NCBI GenBank assembly: GCA_035771165.1
Contig: JAWNZC010000348.1
Location: forward strand, 4,514,501 to 4,578,500
Direction of reading: 5' to 3'
From: Paragorgia papillata
Lineage: Eukaryota; Cnidaria; Anthozoa; Scleralcyonacea; Coralliidae
DNA: 64,000 bases
Part shown: positions 34,150 through 44,432 of the stretch, piece after piece
Layout of the letters: each line of letters opens with the position of its first letter
How positions within the stretch are numbered: the stretch's first letter is position 1
Program-made: the position numbers and the translations under genes
The notes under the pieces: model-generated
Told to the model about the DNA's origin: nothing
The model's database searches: none
The model's input: only the letters and a program-made list of their open reading frames with translations

Positions 34150-36565
34150 CTAAAAGCAAACAAAATATTGATAAAAAAAAACAGAAAAGAAGAATCTAAA
34201 ACAATAGTTTTCTGACTGGGAAAAATCGTATTACAGTCAAAATGGAAATACCTTCCCACTTCCGCTTCTGTATAGTTGGCTGTGTATTACTGTATTTCTG
34301 TAGCCGCTACTGAAGCGTGAGGAAAGTCTAGCGATATAAGTCGCCAATATTGTATTATGAATAAATGCTATTTAATGCTAAATAAATTATACTATTTTTG
34401 TATATGTAATATGTATATGTTTTATATTACTTTTTAAAACATTTTCCTCATGCTTCGGTAGTGGCTACAGAAATACAGTAAACGCAACGAACTACAGAAG
34501 AAGAGGTGGGAAGGTATTTTCATTTTGACTGTAAAAATACGATATATTTACGTGTAAAGAAAATGTGTAAAATTTATATAGAAAATTGTACTTTTTGTAC
34601 GAAAATTGTACGTTCATCTTCTTATGGTCATGCAGCTTCATTGTTTGTGTTCAGTTTAAGAAATAAACAGAATAATACGTGGAGGCATGGAAATATGGAA
34701 TTTATCTTCAATTGATTTGAAGACTCCAAAATAGACTCCATATTTTTGGCGATGATGTAGTTTTCTCTATCTTTTTTATCCCACGTATTTGCGTAATTAT
34801 AAAATTTTACTTGATTTTGTTTCACACCTCAAGTTTCACTTAACCCTTTTATGCATGGCTTTCGGAGACGTCAGAAGTAAAACCGTCTGGCGTTTGATAA
34901 AGTAAACATGCAAATAAAAGGGTTAAACAGGTTTTGTTCAAACTACGGTTCACCAACTAGCTCTGACAGATGTCCTTAACGAAAAATTCCGTCGTAACTA
35001 TCAATGATTGTGATAGGAAATAATTCTATATTAAAGCCTCTATGATTAACCAAAGTTACAGAAAATAAAAGAGGAACCCATCTTAAATATTTTTCTAACA
35101 TCAGTCACATGGAATTGCCCACGTCTTCATTGGTCGTTATACAGTTGTGACGTCGACGTCCGTATACGGTATACGGTATACCAGTACAACTGAACACCCG
35201 CAATGAATAAATACATCATCATCGGTTTCAGGTACGGTAGGTCAAACTAATATACAATATATACTATCAGATTGGGAGAAATGAGTAAAGATCACGGTTG
35301 TTTTTCGAAGAGTATTCATTTCAATCGTGCTTAAAAGCAACAGTTCTTATACACACTTGGGCTATGAGGCTATGGAAAAGTTAGAATTTGTGCGTAAAAG
35401 TGGATTAGTGATTACTGTAATTGACTTTTTGGCGCAATACCGTAGTTCGCCAAATCATTGGGAGGCAGGACCCTCATGGGACACGTACTGTACTTCATGT
35501 GAGTGATGAAATCAGGTCAGATTTACAGTATGTTTGTCTTAACCCACAAAAAGCTGGTTTTTCTCCACTGCAGACAACATTTTACATGTGATTGATCGAC
35601 TTTCTATTGTCAGAATACATTTCTAATAGTTCCGGTTGAGAGTTTTTGCTCTCACAAAAAACGTATAGCCAAAAGTGGAAAACCAGCTATTAAGTGACTC
35701 AGCTTCTTCTCATTTACTTTTTCCATTTTGTGATAATTATTATGAATGTTATTATAAACATGTACCAGTACCTGCAAAGAAGGGGGAGCTTGAGGCTGAG
35801 TAGGCGCTGGTGGCTGCACAACATGAGAAATGGCAGGTGCAGGAGCAGGGTAACTGTCTTCAGGCTGAGGAGGTGGTCTGTAAGCTGCTTCTATGTTTTG
35901 AAAGATAAAATATAATATTATACAGTATGTCAAAACACTTCACTGTATTAACTCTATTGAAACTCTTTACTTGAACTTCTGGGACCAAATGAACCAGCCA
36001 GGGCCTGATTTCTAAAAACGTATCTAGCCTATTGAGCACAAACATAAATATATTTTGAACTTAGAACCTATAATTTAATGAACATACAGTATATATAAAT
36101 GAATGTTATATGGAAACAATTAAATTGCCATCAGAAAAGTCCTATAAACCCACAAATATAGTTTCCATCTTTCTTTTATACAAGATCAGACACAAGAAAC
36201 TGTACATATTTTCAGTTGTTTCATTCATGCAGGGAATGTGCCTTTTGCAACTTTTCTGCAAAAAGTCATTTTTATTAAAAGTCATATTTATATTTAATGT
36301 TATTTTTATTATTCATCAAATATATACATGTACATGTATGATTTAGAAAATCTGTATGACTTAATTTAATGCCAGTTGAAAGCTTTGATGCCATGATAAC
36401 TAAAAATACAAGAATATATAGCTAGTACCCTCAATATTCTACCTGCATGGTCCAGCTAAGCCTTGGAATAGTACTCATACTCATATTTAACTTGCAACAC
36501 ATTTAAGTGCAGGTATTAAAATCATCCAGTGTGGGTAATCTGTGAATTGGCAAGTGCAAGTCATA

Positions 36566-36602
<37 letters not shown>

Positions 36603-39600
36603 TGTGATGTGGAAATTGATGCTTGGGTAATTATTATGAGAAATGTTGTTCTCCGAGTGAATGAAGCCATATCGGCAAGTAGAAAAGTTGCTTTACTATG
36701 GTTGGCCTCAAACCCACAACCTTCGGTTTACTAGTGTTGGACTAGTAAACCAAAGGTCGCATACAGACCTCATGCTCAGTCAATAAGTGGTAAATATATG
36801 CCATGTCATGTGGGTAATTGCCCAGAAAGATCCCATTGCAAGAGCATGTTCTAAAGTGAGATATAGTGAAGATAGTGGCCACTGTGAGCAATAATTGCTT
36901 TTAAATCAGCCGGCAGTTAATTACAGCTACTGCACATTAGATACTGTCAGTACAATATGCACTGAATAACATGTTTTACCTGCAGGTGGATTAGTAGCAC
37001 TTTGTCTTGTGTAAGCAGCAGTACTTTGTTGTTGCATAGCTTTCCTTGCACGTTCAGTCTCAGGATCATCTGCAACAACTGTATAATGTCCTTTATCTTC
37101 TTCAAATTGTTTGTGATATTCAACCTAATTATTCAAACATAAAACAATATCTATGAGTCTTACATACAGTACATCAAGTCCACCAGTAGCCCCTAATAGT
37201 CAGCTAACAGTAGGACCCTATGAATTACTGTATATGTACTGTTATAGAAAGGCTTCACTGCAATTTACATTGGTCAAATTTTGGGCTATAGCTCTGCCCC
37301 TGCTATAATTAAACTTTTAAGTTTAAAATATTATTATATTAATGTGTTTTATTAGGTATTAATAAAATAAGTTAATGATAAGTGGTGTCAATTCTCGCTG
37401 TGTCTGCAGGGCTTCAGTGCCAGGGCACCCAGAAGGTTTGCCCCACTTACAGAGTAATCAGACCTGGCCATAAGAATTTTTGCAGAGACCAGAAAACAAG
37501 TTTTAATAGCATCGGAATTGAAACAAAATCAGCAGTAACTTATGAATTGAAACAAAAACATTTTTAAACATAAACTTAAAAGTCAATGTCAAGATCAACA
37601 TCACTGCCTAAGCCTTCCATTTCGCTGTCGGATGAGCTTGGCGACGTACTACTCTCAATGTTTACTGTGCCTTCCTCCAACCACCTCCGCTTTGTTGATG
37701 GGATGTCTTCATCCACGGTGCTGGTTGCGCTTTGAACTTTGCACCTTTTCTTCATGTAGATTTCAACAGCACGATTTATAATTTCTTTGCGCTCGTTCGT
37801 CGACCACGCTTTATCATTTCCTTTGATGATCATTAAATCTTCCATGGTCTCATGCTTCGTGCTCAATCATCGATCACTCAATAAGAGAGTCAACAAGCTG
37901 AAGGCCCTTTCGACTGCCGAATTGGAACCAGCAACGCACGTGATCAATTCGATCATTGTCTGGTGTCAAAATGGTGCGAGGCGCGCGATTTCATGTTCTT
38001 AGAACAAACGAGGCGCGTGGCAAAACGCGCATCTCGATGATTCGAGGTGCGTGCCGAGGCGCGCGCGCGCAATCGCGCGCCTCAAACGGCCAGGATTGAG
38101 TAATATAGGTACAGGTCTGAGATTATCAATCGTGCCATCGAAATCTACCAAGCAAAGGAGCCACGATCAAGAGCAAAGAGACAGAAACTGGAAGAAGCAG
38201 GCAGTGATTCATTTGTAGCCACTGCCACTGAAGAACTGTCAGAGACTTCTTGCGATGAAAGTGTCTCTGATGAAAGCTATGATAGTGATATGGAGCATCT
38301 CTGATGACGATTTTTCAGATGATGAAACATAGTATCGTTTAAGATATCACAAAATTGAACTGATTGTGTCAATATACTAATACTTTAACACTTTAATATC
38401 AAAACAATATAAATAAATGGTTAATGTTATGCTTCATATTATAGTACTTTAATTTCTAAGAAAATGTAAATAAACTGATTGTTTCATTCTGAATTGTTGC
38501 CAATATTTTTAGTACTTACACAAAAAGTGATCAGGCTCACAATATGGCATTATTTGATACCTCATTAAGTCAATTTCAACGTCGCATGCACAGCATACAT
38601 TGCCCACGCGATCAACCACTTGCACACATTTTTCTTAGGACAAGGCCTGATGTTCAGCTTACTTGCAGCATGCGACTCGTTTGCACTCCCTCCCTTCTTG
38701 GGATCTTCTCCATCCCCCCCCCCCCCCCGTTTGGTTTCTTTTTCCCTGGGTGGCTTAGCTGCCGCGTATTAAAATTAAAAATATTAATTTTAAGTTAATG
38801 GCAATTTGACTATAAAAGATACATTTTTTAAAAAGAGAATTTTAGCTTACCTGGCTTTGTTGTTTTGACTGTTTGGCAAGACGCTTGTTTTCTGGAGTAT
38901 CTGCTACTGCGGTGAACTTTGTTGTGGGATAATGACTACAAAAATTATATTATAAAAATATGGTAAACAACTTGTGGTAATTATATAGTTTTGTATTTTA
39001 GATGGTGATGACTAAAATGTGAGCTTTAGCATATATCTTTTATTTGATTTTGTACTTTGAAAGTGACTAGGAAGGTTATAGTTCTGGAATGGAAAATGTT
39101 TGATTGGTGTTGACATGTGGTTTGTGTAAAAGACTCAACTGCTGCAAAATTTCAAGTAAAATTTCTCAGTCTGGAAATTCTGCATAATTTACAGTAAGTC
39201 AATGCGACCTTACAGCATTGTCTGAAATGGTGAGACCATGCAACATGCATTTTACATACTGTAAATATACACATTTGTATGATAGCTGTTACTGGTAGAT
39301 GCCTTCTACATCTATACTACATTAACCCATACTTCCTGCCTGAGCCAGCCAAAAACGGCCCCTCTATTTTTTTTTCACTCTGTCTAACACCAGATGATTT
39401 TATTTGTCAAAGGGAAACGCCTTGGACACAGAGTGCAATATAACAGTCGGCCACTGGCCATATTCCACGCGAAACGTGGATATGGCCATCCATAGCCTGT
39501 GTAGCTGGCGGTTTTAAGGGGTTGGGGTCTTGGTGAAGAAGCGGGCGAGGAAGAAAAAGTGGGTGAGGGAGAAAAAGCGGGCGGAAGAGCGGTTGGGTGG

Positions 39601-42487
39601 AAGAGCGGGAGCTGGAAAAACCACCTGCCTCAAAACGTGGTGTTTTTGAATATTGCCCCTAACTAACACATCCTAAATCTAATTAAAACTAACCAATCAT
39701 ACGATAGTTTGTAATTGAGTTTGTAATTCGATAGCTTGCACGTTGCTTTCAAAACAATAATAATAGTATCGTCTATCCAAAATCATTCACGTGTGAATCT
39801 GTCAAACTTGTGTGCTTATATACAAGCGGCGAATGCAAACTCCGACGGAAAAAGTAAAAAAAAGGAAGAAAACTGAACGTTCAGAATGCCAATGATTTTT
39901 GCACGTTATATGAATGTTCCCTGAAAGTCAAATACAGTGATTCTGAGAAAATATTGTATATTTCAACTGAAAATCTCTTTAGACATTCAAAGGGCTGCGA
40001 GGACAAGCTGACACTACAGGAGTTGTGCATTAACCTAGGGTTTTTGGTGGACAAGTCTTCCGATCAGTCTGAATGGGTTTGCAAGGCATGTGCGCGAAAG
40101 ATAAGGAATGCCTGTGAGCTGTATAAACTCACCTGTCAGCCCAACTAGATACAAGTGACAATTACCGTCAAGTGTTTCTTCACCTGAGCGTAACCCACAA
40201 GTTGAGAAAGGATTCAAAGCTAGCAAACGTATTAGCAAAAGGAACACATCGAGAAAAAGCTTAATTAGCATTTGCAAGTATAACAAGTGCAGCAACTGTG
40301 CGGTCAGTCACCGAGGATAACACTCCTAGGCCTGACAAAATCCTCGCAAGTTTAAGCATTGACAAGGTGTTAGACAAGAACACTACTCAGGTGAAAGTTC
40401 TCAAAATATTCAATGTTTCCAACACTTTAACAACACACTCTTTCATGGAGGCTATGTTGGTAACTATCAACAATTGAACGGCTCACATGAGCCAAAATTG
40501 TTTGACCACCATGGTTTGATTGATGACAGCTATCGACAACAGCTTAAAATACTAACCAATCAGTATTTCCCATTCACCAATGGACGGATAATTAAAAAAC
40601 ACCAGGTTTTGAGGCAGGCAGTTTTTCCAGCTCCCGCTCCTCTGCCCACGCGCTCTTCCACCCACTTTTTCTCCCTCGCCCGCGAGACCCCAACCCCTTA
40701 AAACCACCAGCTACACAGGCTAGGCCATCCACTGATTGCTCTGCACAGACATTTTGGGCAACCATTTGGCCGCAGTAATTTCTCCCTCATTCTCGCAAAA
40801 CCTAAATGTAATTGGTTACACGTGCAAGGGAAGATGTTTTCCCGCATTGAGTCAGCCTTTTCTGGTGCACTCTGTTTTGAGTCGTTAAGTGCAAAATATC
40901 GCTTATCCGCTTGTTTTTAAACTTCAAAGCTAATTTCTCAAACTGTCTGTATAATCTGCTTAATTAAGTACTTAGTACAACTTTTCTTCTATTTACGTTT
41001 TATTTACTTTTCTTTTAAGTTGTTACATGTAAATTAAAATTTAAAAATATTTTCTCCACTGAATTCAAAAATAATTAGTGTCCGATCTTGTCCAACCAAA
41101 ACCTGGGTTGGTCTGACATAATGTCAGACCAAGTTTTTGGAATTATATTGCACTCTGCTTGGACAACCTACACAGCAAAAGCAGTTAATTTTGTGAGTAA
41201 TTGCCCAGAAAGATCCCATTGCAAGAGCATGTTCTAAAGTGAGATACAACACAAATTGGGTCTTGAAAATATAATATTCTATTGTAAGCTAGGCAGTAAA
41301 ACCAGCTGCTGATGATAGGATTAGGGTTTTTGTTTGGGTTAGGTGACTCAGAAATATAGATGCTATGACCATTCTTGTCATTTCTAGACCCAATTTAAGG
41401 TAGTCCATAAACAGGAAAAGAGTGAAATCTGACAATACATGTACAGTATATAGTTCATGCAACACCAACTACATGTAAATACAGCAAGCAGTTTACCTAA
41501 TAGCTTTATATTGATTTTAAACATAATAAAACACAGTATGAAACTTGAACTTTAGGAATAAAACTTTCTTAGACATCCACGTAGCATGAAAGTAAATACA
41601 TATAAATAAAATATGTTGTATAATGTTGATATAAATATACTACTGTACACTCATCGTCAGAAGACAAGCATTTTCAATAAATTATTTAATTAGTTCATTG
41701 GGAGAAAGAAAGCAGATTCACATGTGATGTAGTTGTCCACAAAACAGTGTATAGTATAAGACCATTTCAAACTGCTATACCTGTCTGTATATTAACTAAG
41801 CATATTTAAGAGCTTTGCATATAGACTATAACTCTATATAAACTAACCTGACAAGCCATAAATTTAGTTAGATGTTCAACATTCAACGCTTCTATCTCGC
41901 GCAGGCTAACGCTTGCTTATAAGCTTGCAACAATAATCCATTTGTAACCATAAGTCCATTGAATCAACAAAATCGTGGCGGCATGTTTCACAATCAAAAT
42001 GTTAACCCTTTGTCGCCATTTATTTTTAGGGAATGAACCGAAGCTTTTCTTATTAAACTTTAACAAATCTAGTTAATAGATGATAACTAATGTTGCCAAC
42101 AACCAAAGATACTTCCTGAAATTGATTTTAAAATCTCACAAAATATCACATTTCTTTCAACACGATCTACTTACGCGTTGCAGTACGGGTTCTTGTTGTA
42201 ACCCTTGTAGTTTTTCATTGTAAGCTTCATATTACACACTTCACAACTAAAGCATTTTTTATGCCAGTACTACAAAAAGAACGTCAACAGAACCAGGTTG
42301 AACATATTTGCAAACAAATATACATTATATAAGTAAATCACCGAGCCTTGGGTTTGCTGCCCTCGAATCTGGCTTGAAATCCTCGTTGAAATCCGATATT
42401 TGAAAAACATGTTCTTACCTTATCGAGGCAATTCAATTTTTCTACAGGATAAACAGTTTTGTCACAACGAGCACACTTTGGATTCAT
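33976..42487 (-). CDS. LASP1-like: LASP1-like LIM and SH3 domain protein, copy B (6 exons, 228 aa)
   Basis: Coding exons in transcription order are 42487-42419, 42269-42175, 38935-38851, 37124-36980, 35890-35772 and 34149-33976 (687 nt). All junctions are GT-AG and in phase. The domain order is LIM (C5, C8, H26, C29, C32, C35, C53, H56), nebulin-like segment (about 57-112, [10 protein letters not shown] and [13 protein letters not shown]), Pro/Gln linker (113-171) and SH3 (174-228). The N-terminus MNPKCARC closely matches vertebrate LASP1, so this copy looks the more conserved of the pair. The role is inferred from the family: actin-binding adaptor at adhesion and cortical cytoskeleton sites. 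Copy A lies 4.4 kb downstream in the same orientation, with identical exon phases, indicating tandem duplication. Introns contain two hAT transposase fragments and a Mutator-type element. No disabling change was seen. Confidence 0.94.
34234..34531. mobile_element. TA-flanked pogo-like MITE
   Basis: The inverted ends are CAGTCAAAATGGAAATACC and GGTATTTTCATTTTGACTG, with TA both sides; the inner arms are ctacagaaatacagtaa and its complement. It lies in intron 5 of LASP copy B. Confidence 0.8.
34844..34922. mobile_element. 79-bp TTAA-flanked mini-element
   Basis: The ends are CCCTTTTATGCATG and ATGCAAATAAAAGGG, with TTAA on both sides. It contains accgtctggcgttt, a phrase shared with the decayed copies near 3230, 39400, 43275 and 58140. 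Confidence 0.68.
35772..35890 (-). CDS. LASP1-like: LASP copy B exon 5 (Pro-rich linker)
   Basis: The 119-nt exon encodes 40 residues rich in Pro, Ala and Gln ([20 protein letters not shown] and following). It is the linker between nebulin-like and SH3 parts. The acceptor is catag and the donor is GCAG|gtactg. Confidence 0.9.
36807..36866. repeat. Dispersed repeat, partner at 41193-41252
   Basis: The phrase taattgcccagaaagatccc then attgcaagagcatgttctaa and agtgagat is almost identical at 41200-41252. Both lie in LASP copy B introns in the same orientation. Confidence 0.75.
36980..37124 (-). CDS. LASP1-like: LASP copy B exon 4 (nebulin-like end)
   Basis: The 145-nt exon encodes [40 protein letters not shown] and QSATNPPA. 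It lacks the coded QASQS expansion of copy A. The donor is GCAG|gtaaaac. Confidence 0.92.
37582..37960 (-). pseudogene. hAT transposase C-terminal remnant (dimerisation region)
   Basis: Read on the minus strand, the frame gives [23 protein letters not shown], stop, [40 protein letters not shown] and an acidic Ser-rich tail. SNSxVERxFSxL...R-x-x-M(K)H-x-T-M-E-D-L is the C-terminal hAT dimerisation signature. An in-frame TGA interrupts it after SDR, and the rest of the transposase is absent. Confidence 0.78.
38024..38090. repeat. CpG-rich palindromic spacer
   Basis: The segment gaggcgcgcgcgcgcaatcg and the following cgcgcctc can form a GC-only hairpin. The region is far more CpG-rich than its AT-rich surroundings. 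Confidence 0.6.
38122..38304 (+). pseudogene. Second hAT transposase tail, opposite strand
   Basis: The plus-strand frame [28 protein letters not shown] and an acidic tail ending SDMEHL aligns with [14 protein letters not shown] of the previous remnant. A stop lies just upstream, so only the extreme C-terminus remains. The two tails are divergently arranged around a CpG-rich palindromic spacer (38000-38095). Confidence 0.68.
38305..39483. other. LASP copy B intron sequence around exon 3
   Basis: Apart from exon 3 (38935-38851) only a poly-C run at 38714-38728 and a decayed gtctaacaccagatgatttt repeat at 39385 are recognised. 39454-39487 (ggccatattccacg..cgtggatatggcc) is a hairpin next to the following element. 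Confidence 0.5.
38851..38935 (-). CDS. LASP1-like: LASP copy B exon 3 (end of LIM, nebulin-like segment)
   Basis: The 85-nt exon encodes [20 protein letters not shown] and KQSKQQSQ. It completes the LIM domain at H56 and starts the actin-binding nebulin-like part. The donor is CCAG|gtaagc. Confidence 0.93.
39493..40722. mobile_element. Mutator-type element with about 160-bp TIRs carrying gene-like sequence
   Basis: The ends are TAGCCTGTGTAGCTGG and CCAGCTACACAGGCTA. The arms stay similar for about 160 bp (ggttttaaggggttgggg, gagctggaaaaac, gcctgcctcaaaac). The 9-bp flank GGCCATCCA is exact (39484-39492, 40723-40731). Long TIRs plus 9-bp duplications define Mutator-like elements. The inside is not transposase by eye: it carries the Cys-rich frame at 39858-40148 and a decayed continuation, so it resembles a Pack-MULE. 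It is inserted in intron 2 of LASP copy B. Confidence 0.85.
39858..40148 (+). CDS. Cys-rich open frame inside the Mutator-type element (fragment)
   Basis: The frame opens after a TAA at 39855 and reads ...[85 protein letters not shown], stop. The layout C-x4-C ... G-C ... LGFLVD ... [17 protein letters not shown] looks like a ZAD-type or related zinc-binding N-terminal module, but this is a resemblance only. The first internal ATG is at 39954. Downstream, 40150-40470 reads as an unframed continuation with stops (..[19 protein letters not shown].., ..[15 protein letters not shown]..). It is likely a captured or decayed gene piece. Confidence 0.5.
   Translation, partial: KKGRKLNVQNANDFCTLYECSLKVKYSDSEKILYISTENLFRHSKGCEDKLTLQELCINLGFLVDKSSDQSEWVCKACARKIRNACELYKLTCQPN
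40732..42174. other. LASP copy B intron 2, remainder
   Basis: It includes the repeat copy at 41193-41252 and a 25-bp perfect palindrome around 41113-41137 (ttggtctgaca..tgtcagaccaa). No exon. Confidence 0.5.
42175..42269 (-). CDS. LASP1-like: LASP copy B exon 2 (LIM core)
   Basis: The 95-nt exon encodes [20 protein letters not shown] then [11 protein letters not shown], supplying H26, C29, C32, C35 and C53. The acceptor is ttttgtag and the donor is AACGC|gtaag. Confidence 0.94.
42419..42487 (-). CDS. LASP1-like: LASP copy B exon 1 (start, LIM N-terminal half)
   Basis: The 69-nt exon encodes [20 protein letters not shown] then LDK, with the first zinc ligands C5 and C8. The donor is GATAAG|gtaag, phase 0. 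Confidence 0.94.
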
Positions 42488-42849
42488 TTTGAAAAGCACT
42501 GGAAGTCTAGACCTTTCTCCCCAGGTAGGTGTGACAAACAAGGAACACCTTCGAATCCCAACTTTGTCTCGTGTAGCTCCCGCGTGGGTTACACGCATAT
42601 AGACAAAATGATACTATACATGGTAATACTACAGAATAGTTCACTTCACACAACATCTATATACCACGTATATATTAACTATGTGCGGGTTATCTTATGA
42701 ATCTTATGTTATACTTTTTTCTAAAGGAAGATCAATAATTCATTCAACCAAATCTAAATCAAACCTATAATTTATCTAAATTATATAAATTAAATTATTA
42801 TAAATTATAACTATAAAGTTCGGAGGGACCCCAAAAAAATCTTGGGTTA

Positions 42850-43033
42850 TTACTTTGTTTCGTGCACGAATATGCATTAGGGTTAGGATTGAGGTTAGGA
42901 TTAGGGTAAGGATTGGGGTTGGGATCAGGGTTCGAATTAGGGTTAGGATTGGGGTTGGGATCAGGGTTAGGATTAGGGTGTTTTCAGGGTCAGGGTCAAA
43001 GAATAACAAATTCGTGCGCGAAACACAAAGTAA
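42850..43033. mobile_element. TIR element enclosing telomere-like repeats
   Basis: The inverted ends are TTACTTTGTTTCGTGCACGAAT and ATTCGTGCGCGAAACACAAAGTAA. Between them 42876-43005 consists of degenerate GGGTTAGGATTAGGG, ggattggggttgggatcagg units, close to TTAGGG. A TIR pair bounding such an array suggests the array travels as a mobile unit instead of marking an old chromosome end. Confidence 0.72.
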
Positions 43034-43960
43034 GCACCAAATCTCGTACACTTTGCTCTCTAAAAATTAGAAATTCATAGAAATCTCTGGGAATTCTTGG
43101 AAATCCCTAGAAAATCGTTACAAATCTTTGAAAAATCCTCGATATTTGTATAACTTAGTTTGTCTGTCTCATGTAAATGTTGTGAAAGTTTGTAGTTGCT
43201 AGTTTTTTTTTGTTTCAGTATTTAGGGTAATTACTAATTAACACTTTGAGGCCTGGACCTCTCCCTGTGCTGAATAAAATCGTCTGGCGTTAGCTAGATA
43301 AAATACTAAAGACTCGTCTTCAGGCTTCAAAGGGTTAAGCCCGGCATAACTGAAACAAGTTCAAAAAGTTTTCGAACCTTGTATAGAACAGTGCTCTAAT
43401 CAGGGAAACTTGGTTTCACTGACACACTGGAAACTTTTGTTTCTCAAACCGTGTTTCGGTACTGACTTGTTTCGGAAAGTTTCTCTAGTGTAGTGTATGC
43501 CGGGATTAGATTCTGGGTACTAGCTGTTGTTATCTTGGAGGGGACTTCGTGTCCCCGTGTATAAAGTACAACTGTTCTTTGAGCAAATCTTGTAAATAAA
43601 TAAATAACTAGAGGGCAATCAGAGACTGCATATACCTCTGCCAGCGGGTTATTAGAGATGTCTAAAGAGAAAACGAGCCATCCCGCTAACCAGGCTGGCT
43701 CACGAGACCCTACACATGCACGTATGAACAAAATGTTTGATTGCACTCGTACCAAAATTATGCAAAAATATTTGCATAAAATAAGGATAATGAGCGCAAT
43801 CAAACATTTCTTCTACACGGAGAATCTTGCGGTCAGATTTTTATTAATTTCTCATCCAAATTTTGACTAAATTCAACCAATGGATTGGTCGTTGGTCTAT
43901 GGCCAATCCTTCTGCAAACATTCATGAAAATCGGTGCGATACTTTTTGAGATATCCGGGC
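43034..43960. other. No gene seen
   Basis: 43245-43340 has the accgtctggcgtta-type decayed repeat. The 119-residue minus frame at 43803-43444 has no recognisable domain. Confidence 0.4.
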
Positions 43961-44064
43961 GACAGACAGACAGACAAACAAACAAACAAACAAACAAACA
44001 AACAAACAAACAAACAAACAAACAAACAAACAAACAAACAAACAAACAAACAAACAAACAAACA
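43840..44064 (+). mobile_element. Probable LINE 3' tail ending in (CAAA)n
   Basis: The phrases ccaatggattggtc, catgaaaatcggtgcgata, tttttgagatatccgggcga lead into gacagacagacagac and then about 23 CAAA units. The same phrases (ccaccaatt..aatggattggtc; tttttgagatatcctggtga, cagacaaacagac) recur at 48064-48410, so this is a dispersed element with a microsatellite tail. Assignment to an RTE-like LINE is a guess. Confidence 0.5.
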
Positions 44065-44181
44065 GAACGGGGTAAAAACATAATAATAAAAAATATAAAT
44101 TTAAAAAACTTCCAAAAACCTCATATATATGGTAGTTGGAAATCCCAAAATAGCCAGCACGATGTAGAGCACGCAACATAA

Positions 44182-44423
44182 TAGCCTGGTACGTACCCTG
44201 GCCCAATCAAAGAATATGTTATGGGCCAGGTAACCACTAAAGACTTCTGCTTTCCTATTGGTTGAAATTTCGCGCCTTTTAGGTAACCACTAATCTCATT
44301 CTCGCGTCACCAGGGCTAAATCCACTTATGACGATTGCAGTTTTACTCACAGCCACTAAAAACGCGCGAAATTTCAACCAATAGGAAAGCAGAAGTCTTT
44401 AGTGGTTACCTGATACTAGGCCA
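44182..44423. mobile_element. Mutator-type MITE, family TAGCCTGGTACC, copy 4
   Basis: It begins TAGCCTGGTAC and ends ..CTAGGCCA, diverged. The 9-bp flank GCAACATAA is exact (44173-44181, 44424-44432). The interior holds the family segments gacttctgctttcctattgg and its complement. Confidence 0.82.
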
Positions 44424-44432
44424 GCAACATAA

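Larger units (their letters stand above)
34927..36979. other. LASP copy B introns 4 and 5, non-coding parts
   Basis: Outside exon 5 (35890-35772) no coding signal is seen. 36570-36600 is an (AT)n microsatellite. 36700-36760 holds acccacaaccttcgg, a relic of the tRNA-like repeat. Confidence 0.45.

Noticed and set aside
42876..43005. True telomere or chromosome-end remnant
   Set aside because: Units are degenerate, mixed with ggattgggg variants, only about 130 bp, and bounded by inverted repeats.
43833..44206. Frames with KQTN or CLFV repeats
   Set aside because: They are translations of the (CAAA)n microsatellite.
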